Source: Zhengitettix transpicula (lineage: Eukaryota; Arthropoda; Insecta; Orthoptera; Tetrigidae). Taken from it: 64,000 bases of DNA. This document shows, one piece after another, positions 1 to 13,232 of this stretch. The position numbers and the translations under genes are program-made. The notes under the pieces are model-generated. The model saw only the letters and a program-made list of their open reading frames with translations, did not search any database and was not told the DNA's origin. Within the stretch, counting starts at the first letter, position 1; the number at the start of each line of letters is the position of its first letter. Where the stretch lies: positions 20,115,001-20,179,000 of the forward strand of contig CM073593.1 in NCBI GenBank assembly GCA_037074705.1. Reading direction: 5' to 3'.

Positions 1-796
1 TGCTTTGATATTAATTAAAATATTTTATTTGAATTTTTATTTTTATAAAAATTATTCATTACAACAAGATATAAATCCTATATTCAAATAATACATCAGG
101 TGAGTCAATCTACAACCAACTAATTATAGCTTCATGCTACCAGGATTACTTATCATAATGGATTTGTTATCTTCACGAACAATAGGAGTTTTCTTTGCCT
201 TAACTGGCCATCAGGCAATCACGATTAGATTTAAGCGCAAAAGGAACAACATATTTACCATAGTTGATAGTCGTACATATTTCAACATACGCAAGAACGG
301 AGAACGACGCCACGAGGAATAGTCAACTGTAAAGGAGAATGATGATGATAAATAAATAATAATAATTATAATTATAATAGATCTTAATTGTAAACCGTTA
401 ATACTTTCTAAAAATGGATAATAAACTCAGCGAAATAATTTTATTTTGTGCGATTAATGAATTAAATTGCCGGCATTGTGAAAAGAACTTAAATCTTTGT
501 AGGAAGAAACTCTTTAAATAATTGAAAATTTTGCTCTTTTCTCAATAAAGCATGGCTAAGTAATATGTTTTCAATGCAATGTAAACGTAAAATAAACTTA
601 TTGAATAAATTTATGTAATAATAAGTCGCCTATAATTGGCTAAGAAATATTAAACATTAACACGTCGAAATAAAAGTATATATGTATGTACCTTTTCGTG
701 TGTCGGAGAAAATACCTTGACTGACGTTTAGTGTGTTTCTTTTACAATTTTCTCTTCTGAGAAGATGTATATTATTTTTGTTGGATGTACATATAC
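1..796. other. AT-rich DNA with no recognised gene
   Basis: The stretch is AT-rich and carries stop codons in all frames. The one short open frame, at 134-322, has no recognisable domain and no flanking splice signals. I see no gene here. Confidence 0.5.
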
Positions 797-1690
797 ACTG
801 ACAGACAAGAATATTATGGCCACCACATTACTACTTCGTTGGTCCACCAGTTTCCTTCAGTACTGCGGCGATTCTTATTGACATGAGCTCCACGATATGT
901 TGAAAGTTAAAATGTCGCGCGTGTTCCTGAAACCACTTCTTGTACAATAACGCACTGCCTTGGTGAAAGTTGCCGTCTGCATTTGGATACACCATCAACA
1001 CGATACTTAGATATGTTGTTCTATTCAGACAATGTTCCTCGTGAATTAAAGGATCCATGCCATACCAGAAAACATGCTTCAAACCGTAACATTGACCTGT
1101 TTCCGCCAAATTCTCACTACCATCGGCATCCTTAGAGTGGATACGTGATTCTTTGAGCCACATGATTTTCTTGTCAATGCTCGACTGTAAATCATTGTGT
1201 TACTTGGAGACGTTTTCACTTAACTGTAGACAGAAGAAGTGTTCGAACGGGCTTTCGGTTTCTTTATCTCATACGATGCAGTGTACGGAGATCAATGATT
1301 AAGACCTACAGTAATTTGATGCACTGTTGTTCAGTACCAGTCTTGTCAGTCTCCGTTCTGCCCGTCCTTTGATTAGTCGATGTTTCCCACAAAATCCAGT
1401 TTCCCGTGCGACAGTCGACTCTTGAAACACTTTAACAACAGTTGTCCTTGAGCATTTAAACGAATGTAGCTGTTTTGCTGATACTCGCTCCATGAATCCA
1501 TATGCCAAAAATCACCGGCTGTTAAATCGCGTTGTTTACCAAGATCTTCAGAAACAAATCACCACTACTGTCGAAAACAACCTGCTTTCCTTCTTGTATC
1601 GGCCAGCCCATATAGAGACTTGATTATGATATCATTCTAAATTGCCTAAAAACGTCAAATGGTCACCATAATCTGACCAGACAGTACATA
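797..1690 (-). mobile_element. Tc1/mariner-type transposon relic, internally deleted
   Basis: Two open pieces on the minus strand resemble Tc1-like transposase. Frame 1299-1508 looks like the N-terminal helix-turn-helix region, with an RTTV motif followed by a GKHRLIKGRAERRL stretch. Frame 831-1163 looks like the catalytic-domain flank and C-terminus: it has VYPNADGNFHQ, then FQEH, and ends near the AAVLKETGGPTK tail usual in these proteins. The ends are imperfect inverted repeats: the left reads CAGACAAGAATATTATGGCC from about 802, and the right (about 1662-1689) reads as a diverged reverse complement. Both ends abut TA, the Tc1 target. At about 0.9 kb it is shorter than the usual 1.3 kb or so, and the stretch between the NADGNFHQ block and the tail is collapsed, so the DDE catalytic triad is not intact. 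It is a non-autonomous fossil. Confidence 0.75.
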
Positions 1691-3064
1691 TTGTGGTAAT
1701 TAAGAATATGTAATTATTTAATAAACAAAATTTTACAATTTGCATTATCGGCGGCGTAAATATCAGGATTGTCTACAAGAATATGGAGCCTATAATGCAT
1801 GCTTGCTGAGTTGCAGTGCAGACAGCACTCAAACGTAACTTGAGATATTCAAAGTTGCTTGGACCAGGTTGGCGAAAGGTGTGTTTAGAGGAGTCAGTAT
1901 TCAGAGTTCCTGGTACCATGATTAGTAAGCAGAGAAGTGTTATATTAAAAGCCCCGGGTTTTGTAATTACAAGTCGACAGTTTCGAATATTTCGTCCATT
2001 GCCATATTCATGCAATTATCAAAGTTACAGAGAACGAAGCTATCAACGGTTGATTGTTCAAACAACATTATCAACAGTTAAGAGCAGAAAGTGATTTGTG
2101 TTTGAAAACTAAAATATCTTTAAACTCAGTGAAATATGGCCTTTTTGTGATTTGTTTAAAAAATCAAGTGAGGTCGAGCCCAGATGAAGAGCTAAGGGTA
2201 AAATAAACAAAAAAGGATTTTATTTATTGTAAACCTAATATGTAAATACAATTATCGTCAGATTTCGTATTTCAATAATTATTTAAGTCAGGAATATTTT
2301 GCATTGTAAGATTTTAATTGTCATTTTGTAACTATCTTTATTGGAGGCCCAATAGGCGGCCCTGAAAATTAATTTTGTTATATTTTTAATTCTTGTTTTT
2401 ATTTAAATCCTTTCATTTTAACTTTTAATTGGTTTATAACGTAAGGCTTATCTTCACTTTAAAATCTAATTGAATAAATTTGTAAATAATTTTGATTATT
2501 ACATTTGGTGCTCAAACATAGGGTTTATTTGAATTGAATAATTAATTAAATTTGTGATTGTTACAATATATATATATATATATAGTGTGTGTCTAAGAAA
2601 GTTCCTTATCTGACGTTTACTATATATAAATATATTCATATTGTAGCACCCAGGTTTGATTTCAGGCTCGTACGTGCCATCGGGATGAATTATTACCATA
2701 GCTTTACAAGTGAAATAGGATCGGCCACGGAAGGATAGCACGAAAGGATGCAACACACACTTAAATTGTTCAGAAAATTTAATATCAGAATTATAATATA
2801 TTCTCGAACTTTGTGACAAGCATTATTTCAGAGCGTGTTTGATCCTATACCAACGCGCAATCATTAAAGTGACTGTGATGAGTTAATAGCCTACATTTTT
2901 ATAACAAATCTCACCCCCAAAGGTAAAAAACCGAAGTTTATTGTCTACTGACTTCTTCTTCTCTTTTCCAAGACCAGAAACAACCGCCTGTGACCCAACT
3001 CATAGCTTTAAGTTAGGCCTATATTTTTAAGAGAACAGTATAATAATACACTTGAGATGGTACA

Positions 3065-3092
<28 letters not shown>
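1691..3092. other. AT-rich DNA with no recognised gene
   Basis: No exon, RNA gene or known domain is visible. A short open frame at 1816-2094 (plus) has no recognisable domain. Short TA microsatellites lie at about 2566-2584 and 3067-3092. Confidence 0.45.
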
Positions 3093-3095
<3 letters not shown>

Positions 3096-4217
3096 GGTAC
3101 ATTATTAATGTGTTTATAGTATTAGGGTAAAAGAAGGAGCGGAAGGCACGTTGCCAGGCAACGGAATTTTGTTGAAAAAATAGGTTATTACTTTTGGAGA
3201 TAGAGATAAGATGGCAAACTGTAATGGAGGTTATGTAATGTAATTTAAAGTTAAAATGCTGAATTGCAATATAATTCTGGAGGGAGGTTAGTTTTATATG
3301 AAAAAAATAAAATTTGATTGGTTTTAAATTTTATTTATTTAGAAACAAGGGTCTACACAAATTCAACTTTTCAATTACACAAGGTAATTAAAATTTATTC
3401 CCTATTGAGTTTGAAATGGGCATACCTTAGGGCGATTTTATAAGACTGAGAATATAAACCAAAAAGGAAGGGGCCGTATGTGAGGGCATATACGTATGGT
3501 AGAAATCTCGATTGTTAACGTCGCAGGTAGATCTAGACGCCTTCCTCTTCCGTCGGTCGGGCATTCCTTTTTCTTCTCCAAGTTGTAGCTATGAACTGTT
3601 CTCTCCAATAATAAATTTCGAATTGTTACAACTTACTCCGACACTTTCTCCCTACCCAGACTTCCTTCCTCTCCAATATGTAGATATGAACTCTCTGGTC
3701 CATCATCTCGTTCCCCACCAGAGGGGGAAAACCTCTTCACGTGTTTGATTTCAGCCAATCTGCATCGATTTTACACTTTCGCGGGCATACTCTCGCCTGT
3801 TGGAGAGGTTGTACTTCGGGAATTTTGGTCCGGTCCTTTACTCCTGGGACAGTATTCTCCCATAATCCGCTGCCTATTGTCTGACGGCATGGTGTCTCCT
3901 AGACGCCCCGTCATCCCGGCGCCATCTTTTATGGTCGTAATTTCCAGCAAGCCACAGCTCAGCTCTGGATACACAGACGTTTTTATTCAAATAATAAAAA
4001 TTAATCTTGAATTAATTTGGGGAGTGTCCTGCGCTACAGAATAAATAAATAAAATATTGAATGACTCTGAGAGATTAAATAGATTCTCATGTTCTGATTA
4101 TTAAAATGATAATTTCCGTTTCTGATAATTTTTTTAAAATTATCGGGCGCCCAATTATTAAAATTTCCCTTTGCTTAGCTCGCCGGAGGAGTGGCCAAAC
4201 GAGAATCGCCTACCACA
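3093..4217 (+). mobile_element. Candidate solo LTR
   Basis: The segment begins TGTGGTA and ends TACCACA, the inverted TG...CA termini expected of retrotransposon LTRs, about 1.1 kb apart. It is richer in GC than its surroundings, has AATAAA-like signals near 4042-4055, and holds two short overlapping open frames (3512-3748 and 3745-4044) with no recognised domain. The flanks are low-complexity TA on the left and ATAAA on the right, so a target-site duplication cannot be shown cleanly. No gag or pol is present. It could instead be another class of repeat. Confidence 0.35.
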
Positions 4218-7200
4218 ATAAATGTGTGTGAGAGCATTGATAAATCCATTTCATGTCATGTATCATACATGTAGGCAAGTGACATTAATATAATAATCTT
4301 ACAAGCCTGATCATTCAGAGACAATTTACATTTATAAATTACTTCTTAAATAATAATAAAAAATTCAAATTAAGACTGTACCAGAATGTATTAAGATATT
4401 TTCATAAAATTTTATAGTAAATGTAAGTGAAAGCAATCAGTTTTAAATTTTAAAATTTTTACTATTTTCATAAAAAATTTCGCATGCTTTAAATGTAAAC
4501 TGCAAAAATTGGACATACGAATACTTTCAGGTGAGTAAATTTCACAGCAACCGCAAATGACATTTTAATTTTATATTTGTTCTTGGATTCTTTTCGCATA
4601 ACTTATTGGAAATATATGTGAAATTAATATAATTAAAATAACGGTAAACGCAACGTGATAAATCACATTGAGGGTTTCATGTGTCGCTAGTCAGGCTTAG
4701 TAACGTCCTGAACTTTTTGAAAAGGTTAGATTTGTGATTCACTGACAGCAAAACCGGACACATTTTACAATTGTGGGGAAAGAAAAACTTTAAAAGGCTT
4801 TTCCCGACATTGATTTGCTTCTGAAAGTGATTATTTTCAAATAATGTAATGTTACTATCGCTGGTAGTGGCGAGAATCGAACAGTGAGAGTAAAACGGTT
4901 TTCTATAACTTACAATTGCCATTGAGAAAAAAACTTGTGACTTTCTGCTGGTCCATTCATTCCAAAAACGTGTACTCATTTAATCGTGAAGTGGAGGAAC
5001 AGTAAATTTAGAACAGCAAATAATGCATTAGCAGAATTAATAAGTACGAATTGTGAATGAGAGGAGAATAGGATAGGGCATATAAATACATACTTCCTTA
5101 AGGATTTGGAGACAAATTAATGGACAAAATACAGGATCGCATAGAACCACCGATAACTATAATAAAGAAATCAGGCCTGAATTAACACATTAATTTTAAG
5201 ATCTCGTGGGATCAATACCATGTTTTCAAGATCAGGCGTCGAGTAAGTTTTATAAGAATAATATGTACATACGAACCTTTGAAGACGTTGCATTTAGACG
5301 AAGCTAACTATAAAAGGAATTTTCTATTAACTATACGATATAAAGAACTTGCGACTTTCAGAATGTCATGTTTCTAATTGATAATCTCAGCTTTCGTGTA
5401 GCTGATCAAATCTTCATACGGCAAATTTGAAATCACTGTCTTCCAGATAACCTATCAAGATGATAACAAGCGACAGATTCTTAAATGTTTACACACAACG
5501 AAATGGCAATTCGCTGTCAGGTGTGATATAAATGGAATCACGCTTCAGAATATGGACACTAACATAAAAGTTAAATTTAAAAATAAATCGTGAAATAATA
5601 TAAAATGAAATTTAAAACTTTGGAAGTATTAAAATTATAATATTGTAGCATTATGTTAAGAAAAATGGCAACCAATTTTGACATTGCGTCCAAAATTGGT
5701 CGAATGGTGCATTTGAGACCTCCAAAAATATATGCGATAAATTAACTGCACCATAATATTAAGCGTTTGGGATAGTATTTAGGTCTATAAGTCTCCAGGA
5801 CACTACGTGGTTAAAATTGAAAACAATGGTGGAATAAACGGTTATAACGGTCCAAACTAAGAATGTGGGATGCTGCCTTGTTGAGTAAGTACGAGAAGTA
5901 AATCAATAGGGCGAGGGTGGATGCTTCTAAGTACGGACTAAACTATACTTGACCTTGTTTATAAATACTTTTGTATTCTTAGGGAAAGTCTGTAGTACCC
6001 TCATATATATAGTTTATTGGACTAAGACTGCTTCAAGTCAAGCGGGAAAGGCGAGGGAGGCTGAGTAGTTACTCTCTTACTTGGTCGCTCAGTACACGAC
6101 ACTGTTCTGACAGACACGAATTGCTGAAAGATCGACTGGTGAAGAGAGAAAGAGGGACGTGTGTTGTCCTGATGAGTGACTTACAGATTTCGACTGTAAC
6201 ATTCCTACACTGAAGATCAAATCTCCTCACAGATTTCGCTACTGATTTCTAACATTTGTCAGATTTACTAATCAAATAGTATGATAAAGTTGTGCCGTAA
6301 GGTTCATGAAAATGAATAACGACTGATTATCTTTCAATAAAATATACATGTGAAGTGCTTCAAGATGTCTGGCGATCTCGTAAGGAAGTGACAGTGTAGT
6401 ATTTTGCCGAATCGTCATATCTCAGATCTGTTAAATGTTCCAAACAAACTTGTTTGCTATGAAAATCAAAGCTTTCCCGTTATTATCTTTTCTACTAACT
6501 CACCAATATCGAATTATTGTAAAATATTATTTAATCTCCGTCTTTCAATCATCTGTCAGGCTAATCTTCATTCGATATTAGAGTATAATCCAGAAACATG
6601 ACTAATCAAATCATTTAACGAACGGATCCATTGGCTGTTAGCTTTTGGGACGCAGGTGTAATATTTTTTGTAATTTAAATGTTATAAAATGGCGCGTCTC
6701 GTATAACGACATCGTCTTAAGCCTATTGACTACATGATTTTACAACTACGGAGTGGAAATGCATCATCTCCATCGCTTGTGAAGTTAAAGGTGTAGTTTT
6801 CTAGAGCAGTATACAATGAACTATTTAAAAAATGGAGGAATCCATGGCTCCCAACATCGGCATAAATAAATCTATAATCCGTATGAACTAATGCTATGTA
6901 CGCCCTTGTAATGAAAAAAAAAAGGATTTAGAATGAGGTGGACGTTTCATGCTTACTATCAAAGGCACCATAACAAATTTTTAATTTTTCACATTGTTTC
7001 AAAACGTTTTTGAATAGCACACCACTCTTTGTCTGTACTACATGAAATAAATATTATGATTTGCGGAAGCAGCTAAAAAATATTAAATAGCAGTAATGTG
7101 GCTACTTTGTCAGTGGTGAATAACAATGAGTTTAATCATTTAGCAAGCTGTTTAAGAAAATTTCTTATCTTTTGGTTATTAAAGAATGACTTCACTATAA

Positions 7201-7319
7201 CCTACTCCTCAAACAACCACTGCATACCAGAGTTCTAATACATTTCCTACATCAAATTGTCTCTACAAATTTAATTGAAATATCACTGCCATGCTGTTTA
7301 TGAAACACAATATGGGTAT
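4218..7319. other. AT-rich DNA with no recognised gene
   Basis: Only short unconserved open frames are seen, such as 4677-4979 (minus) and 6404-6601 (plus). A somewhat GC-richer patch at about 6030-6200 has no splice-supported coding potential that I can recognise. Confidence 0.4.
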
Positions 7320-7440
7320 TAAACTTAATAAAAAGGTGAAACAGAATTAATTCAACCAGACTGGGAATTGAACTCTGGACCTCTTGGCACATAGTTCTTA
7401 GCACCCGAGCTACCATGATAGACTCCATCCATCTATATAT
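7320..7440 (-). repeat. tRNA-derived SINE
   Basis: On the minus strand there is an A-box-like ATGGTAGCTCGGGTGCT at about 7405-7421, followed by a B-box-like AGAGTTCAATTCCC ending near 7363. This is the internal RNA polymerase III promoter of a tRNA-derived SINE. No complete cloverleaf can be drawn. The post-B-box sequence matches that of the plus-strand SINE at 7550. Confidence 0.55.
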
Positions 7441-7549
7441 ATAGAGAGAGACTACCACAGGCTCACCTACAATTAACTAAACCACATTCTTAATTTAGAA
7501 TTTGCATATCAATATAATGTAGAAAGTACACACCTAATGGGGAATCAAT

Positions 7550-7660
7550 ATGGAAAGTTCAGATGGCAAGACCATCACTTACCAAGCACAGGTCCTGGAT
7601 TCAATTCCCAGTCTGATGAGATTTTTCCATCCTGATCCTTTAATATATTGTGCAATTATT
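7550..7660 (+). repeat. tRNA-derived SINE, same family as the one at 7320
   Basis: The B-box-like GGATTCAATTCCCAGTCTG sits at about 7596-7614, preceded by an A-box-like GATGGCAAGACC at about 7561. The TTCAATTCCCAGTCTG block is identical to that of the minus-strand copy about 150 bp away, so the two form an inverted pair. Confidence 0.5.
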
Positions 7661-10600
7661 CTACCAGCATGAATTACCACAATACATCAATAATTCCAGA
7701 TAGTACTTCTGGTATAAACACTGAAATTGTACTTTTTGTCATCCATTAGAGTTGTCACTTTCAAAAACTCTGAAAAGTATTTCCAGCTGTAACATTGCTG
7801 GACAAGTTTTCTTAAATTTTTTTATCCTATTTACACCACAATTGGTCAAATATTCAAAATTACCTACAGGCATTCTTAAGTGGTGAATGCACACTTCCAA
7901 CATCTTCTGAAATAAGTTGTAAAGACTATTTCTTCTACCAATTCTTTTCTGACAAGAACATCACCGATGTATTGTATTTATTTTTCAGAGATTTTTATTA
8001 TGAAATTAGTAAAAAGTTCATTCCATCACAAACCGCCATATACTATGCAATTTTTTAAAACCTGAAACTCTTCCTTTCAAGTGTCAAATATCAACTTGCT
8101 TCAAATTTTGAAAATGTATGAATTGTATTCAAGTTATTTGAAAAGTTTGAACCCTACGTTAGTGTTTATAGATATATTCTATATAATAAAGTCTGACTGC
8201 ACCCCACAATTTAATTCCAGGATACTCACATAAAGAAACAAACTACTTTAACATTTATATATAACAGTAATGATATAAATGATCTCACAGAATTTATTAA
8301 CACAACTTACTATCAAATCAAAACCCATTATTTGTCTATCAATAGAAATGGTGAAAGGAATAGTTTATTCTTAAGTAAATGTATATTGATGGATGTTTGG
8401 TACGTTCACATTTTTTAAACTATTATTGGATCCTGGAAACTGTTTGCCATAAATATATACTTTCAAGTTGAAACATTTTTATTTAATTTTTGCAAATAAA
8501 GCATTCTCACAATTGTTTATCTGTTTTTCAGTTTCTGTGCATTGACATGATCCATTAAATCCCTATAGTAAGACACATGGTTGCAAAATATTTAGATTCG
8601 TAAACTTGGTAAAGATTGTTTTGAACTACACAGGTCAGAATAAAATGTATTACAATCTAAGAAGCTTCGAAATATAGTTGATCATACAAATCAACTCAAA
8701 ATGAGAATACTTAATTATAAACATAAGTTTAAAACATATTCCTCTTTTTAATACGAGAATTACTGGAAGTTGAATCTGATTAGCTTGGATATTTTATGTA
8801 AAACATTGACACTCTTCAGAGAATAGAAGGTAACCAGTATGAATAAAATGACAGTTGGAACCTATGAAAAACAGAATGACATTTGAATTAAAGAGAATGT
8901 GCCAAACAAAGGCTTAATTTCTAAATTGTGAAAAGCCATTTTCTTTTAAAAAAAAAGTTACATGAAAGTAGTCTACATACAAAATCACCTCGTATATAAC
9001 CTTAACTTGATAATATCTTTGCAAATTCTGTTTAATTTAACAGGGAAGAATATAGGTAACCCCTCCTCGCTACATTTACTTAATGCAAATATTTCAGTTG
9101 GAACAGGTTAAAGACATCACTACTACTTTATATGTATCAACAAATGCTTCCTCCAATAAAACAAAAAAAATTAGATTCGTGTGCATCACTTGAATCAACA
9201 CAATTAGATGAATATATTTGGAAATAACTACACACTTCCACATAAATTGTGAAAACATAATTGGGAGTTAAACCTGGGTAACATACTAATATTCTGAACA
9301 AGTTACTTTGTCAACTTCTCACATTTCAACAAATATTCTCTACCAAAACTGAAGCTTAAGAAGTACTAATTTCGATTAAACATTTTCAGTGTATTACATG
9401 AGCAACTAAAATGGAGTTCAAGGCACATATTGTAAAACTCGACTGGATACACAATTAAAATAACCTATAGACACATTCTAAACTAAATGTTTCAGCATCA
9501 TCCCAATAGCAAGTGAGGATATTATAAGACAAAAACAACTGAAAAATTTTAGATAGAAAACATGAATTAAAATGCTTCGAGATGAAACAGGATATATATA
9601 CTACAATTGTCACAGTATTGAAAATTTAATCATTTGCTGCAAGATTTAAAGAGACACTAAATTGATGTGATCTAGGTGAAATTACTTGAGAAATTAGTGA
9701 CAAGTTTTGACAACTATTGATTAATTATTTAGAATTTTTTAAAAAATTCAGAACACTAATTGTTGAACTTCTATTAAGCAGTGTAATACAGAAGTTGAAT
9801 TATAAGTAAACAAAATTATTTTTCAGATTGAATTCTCTCAATTATTTTTAATGACCATAAAGTCAACAGAATGTGATCATTGTAATGGAAACAATAAATG
9901 TAATAAATTATTAATTTAATTTCATTGCCAACAGATTTTGGCCTACCACTGAAAATGATTAAACAGAACCACAATTTTAGTATATATCAAGAGACAATCT
10001 AATTGAGAGAAAATAAAGGCATACAATTGTTTGTAAACATGCCTCAGCTGAAGTGTATATTTGTAGTACAGCAAACATTAACATTAGAAATGGATATGCT
10101 GTATTGACTAGTTTGTTTCCAAATACTGAAAATAATTATTTAAATACCAAATCTATTGAGCCACTAAAAAATTCGAAAACTTCACATGTATTCTTCAAAG
10201 ACTGAATGTTAAATTTATAAAAATACAAAGACTAGTCTACTTTACTATCAAATGATTAGCCTGAATTGGCGTGAGATAAGAGAACAGGGCTCATATAGGA
10301 AGTAATAAATTTAGGGAGTTTCTTCTCATCAGTTAAGGACACTACGATAGGAATAACGTTTTTGTTTCTATTAACAGAGTGCTATGGGCTACAATGAGGT
10401 ACAACAATCGCCACCATCTTTTGTATTTTTTATAGTTTCAATTACTTCATTTGAACTCCAGGCTACAAGAGTAATAATGACAATGTTTATATGTACTAAA
10501 ATACAAATAAACCTATAGAGTTTGTCCTTTCTGTACAATATACATATTTTTGCATTTCCATGTTTTTATAAACTAGTGGATTATGTACAACAATATTTAC

Positions 10601-13232
10601 ACAGTATTTCACAAAACTTGATATATCTATATGTGTGTATTTTAGATAAAATTGTAATGATCCTAAGCAATTTAATCAATTACATGCTCTCATAAATGAG
10701 GTCCAGATTAAGGGAACAAATATGGTATTTAAAAACTTAACTTGCTTCAATCACAAATTACAAATTAATAATTTAATAAAAATTGGCAAAACCAAAATAG
10801 AAAATTTTATCTAGTAACATGCACACTTAGAACAGGTTGTTGCTTTATGATCACAACATTCAGGTGGGTTGTTTATGTCTTCAAATTACACATTTGAAGA
10901 CAAACAAAAACAAAAGTGTAGAATTGCCATGTCTTATTTCCACTCAAATATTCAGCACTGGGCATTTTATAATATATATATTAATAATTATAATAAAATC
11001 ATCAACCATACATTTTAAATCACTAATTACATGTTTCTCTTGTGATAAAAAACTTCTATATACAAAATGTTTGGCTTATCACTTCTAATTGTATATACTT
11101 TGTACAATATTTTTATATATATATATTTATATATTCTCAACACTCATAAAAATGTCCAACAAATTGAATGGGATAAAAAGAATTGAGATAGAACAGTGAC
11201 AAAAATTCATAGCCTCCTTAGTTTTTTCAAACACAATTTAAGTAACTAATGGGTATGCACATATATACTATAAACCTTATTGTTTCTACATAAACAATGT
11301 CACTTGTGTTTCAATCTATTATATGTTACTGGTCCACATTGTGAGTGAAAATTAGGTTTTAGCTTAGAACTAAACTCTTTAAAGTGACACTGTTCCACAT
11401 TCATCACATTACATTGCAAATCACAGTACATGATCATTAAAGCAGCTGAGGAAACATAACTACAAATAACAATATATATTATTTTCCCATAAAAATACAT
11501 GACCTTTGATTAAATAGTCACAACAATACATGTGAATTAAGTAGATTCAATATTCACAAACAATCTTGATGTACATAAATGTATTATTTATTCATGTATA
11601 TTAGAAGCCTATACAAAATTATCCCACACAAGTAATAGTAATTAGTCACTTTTTTCTATATTTGCTTTGATGTCACTTAGGACTATTTACCCATAAAGAT
11701 ACAAAACATACATATTAGTTACACATCTTGTATTATTTAAAAAGGCTAGTTTAAAAATAAAGTTTAATAATTGTCGCTGTTCTCCCACAATTCCCATTCA
11801 GCACGGCTCTTTACAATGTGAAAGCTAAAGAGAAGTCTACAAAGGTAGAAATTATCTAACAATTATAGGCAGAATATTTAGAAATAAACACAAAACATTA
11901 CACTTACAGACAATATTAAAAATAACTGTACAGATTTATACATTTCAATTTACAAGAACATTTTAATATTATACAATTTTTTTTAAATATGCAAGCTTGC
12001 TCAAACATACCACCATACATACTATAAGTTAATTTCGCACAAACCTTTCCGTCACGCATATTAACAACTTAAAAGTAAATAAAATGATCTCATGTATATA
12101 TATATATATTTATATGTATGTATAATGTGTTCATATATATATAATATATACATTTGCATACACTTACGATATTTACAATAAAAAAGTATTATCACAAAAG
12201 CAAAATGTCCCCACTATTTCTGTGGATAAAATTTTATATAGAACTTTGAGTTTATATCATGTTTTATGTTGTACTGGCCACAAAAACTTTTACACTCCCC
12301 CACCCCCCTCCCAGACTTGCCCACCTTCACTTTAACTAAATATAAATGTGATATTGAAAAACTACAAAAATCACAGAGAAATTTTTGTAATTTTGTAACA
12401 ACATATCACCATCACATTAACAGCTATTCTATTTTCATTTCTGCTGGTATTCTAATTGCAGAAAGATAAACTAAATATTTAATGAAAAACAACTTAAAAA
12501 TACACAAGAAAGATATAACACAGAAAGCAAGAAGTTAGCTTACATGACTGATTTGCAGAAACATAATAAACACAAGGATTATAAATATCAAAAACAGTAA
12601 CTTCATACCATAGAAACGAAGCTAATTTGTTATATATATGCAAAATATAGTATTAAATAAAACATTGTTATGTTTCCTTAGCTGTATACATGCTTTCTGA
12701 CAGAAGGTTTTCTGTCAGATAAAATAAAACTTGTTATTCACAATAGCTTTAAAAACACAACTGAGATTCTGAAATTAGATTAAAAATAACTTTCAGCACT
12801 GTCATTAAATTTAGTAATTTATCCAACTGGTCAATATGAATAAGATATCACTGGTAATATTTTACTATTAGATATAGAATTCAAAAATCTTATCAATATA
12901 ACACAAATGGAAGCAAGATTAAAATGTCATACACAAATAATAATTACAATGATAGAATAGCAGTAATTGTGTACTGGTTGAGATAGAGACATGAATTAAA
13001 TATTAACAGAATGATAGTTCACAACAAACAAATGTCTCATTCTAATGACTAGCATAAGGTCATTGTAGAACAATGAACAGTTCACTTTAGAGAAAACATT
13101 TATAGCTCCTTATAAATACTGTTTTTGATATTTGCAAACCAATAATTACATAAAACAATAAAGCAATCACTGAAATGTTACACAGGCATATTATGTTAAA
13201 CCCATGTCTGTATCACTGTCACACCCCGGATG
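7661..13232. other. Gene-free AT-rich stretch; proximal part likely the NCOA6 3' UTR
   Basis: No coding exon is visible over 5.5 kb. The region adjoins the NCOA6 stop codon at 13233-13235, and some of it must be 3' UTR on the minus strand. One possible poly(A) signal (AATAAA on the minus strand) is near 11587-11592; the real end is unknown. TA microsatellites occur near 11114-11133 and 12094-12150. Confidence 0.4.
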
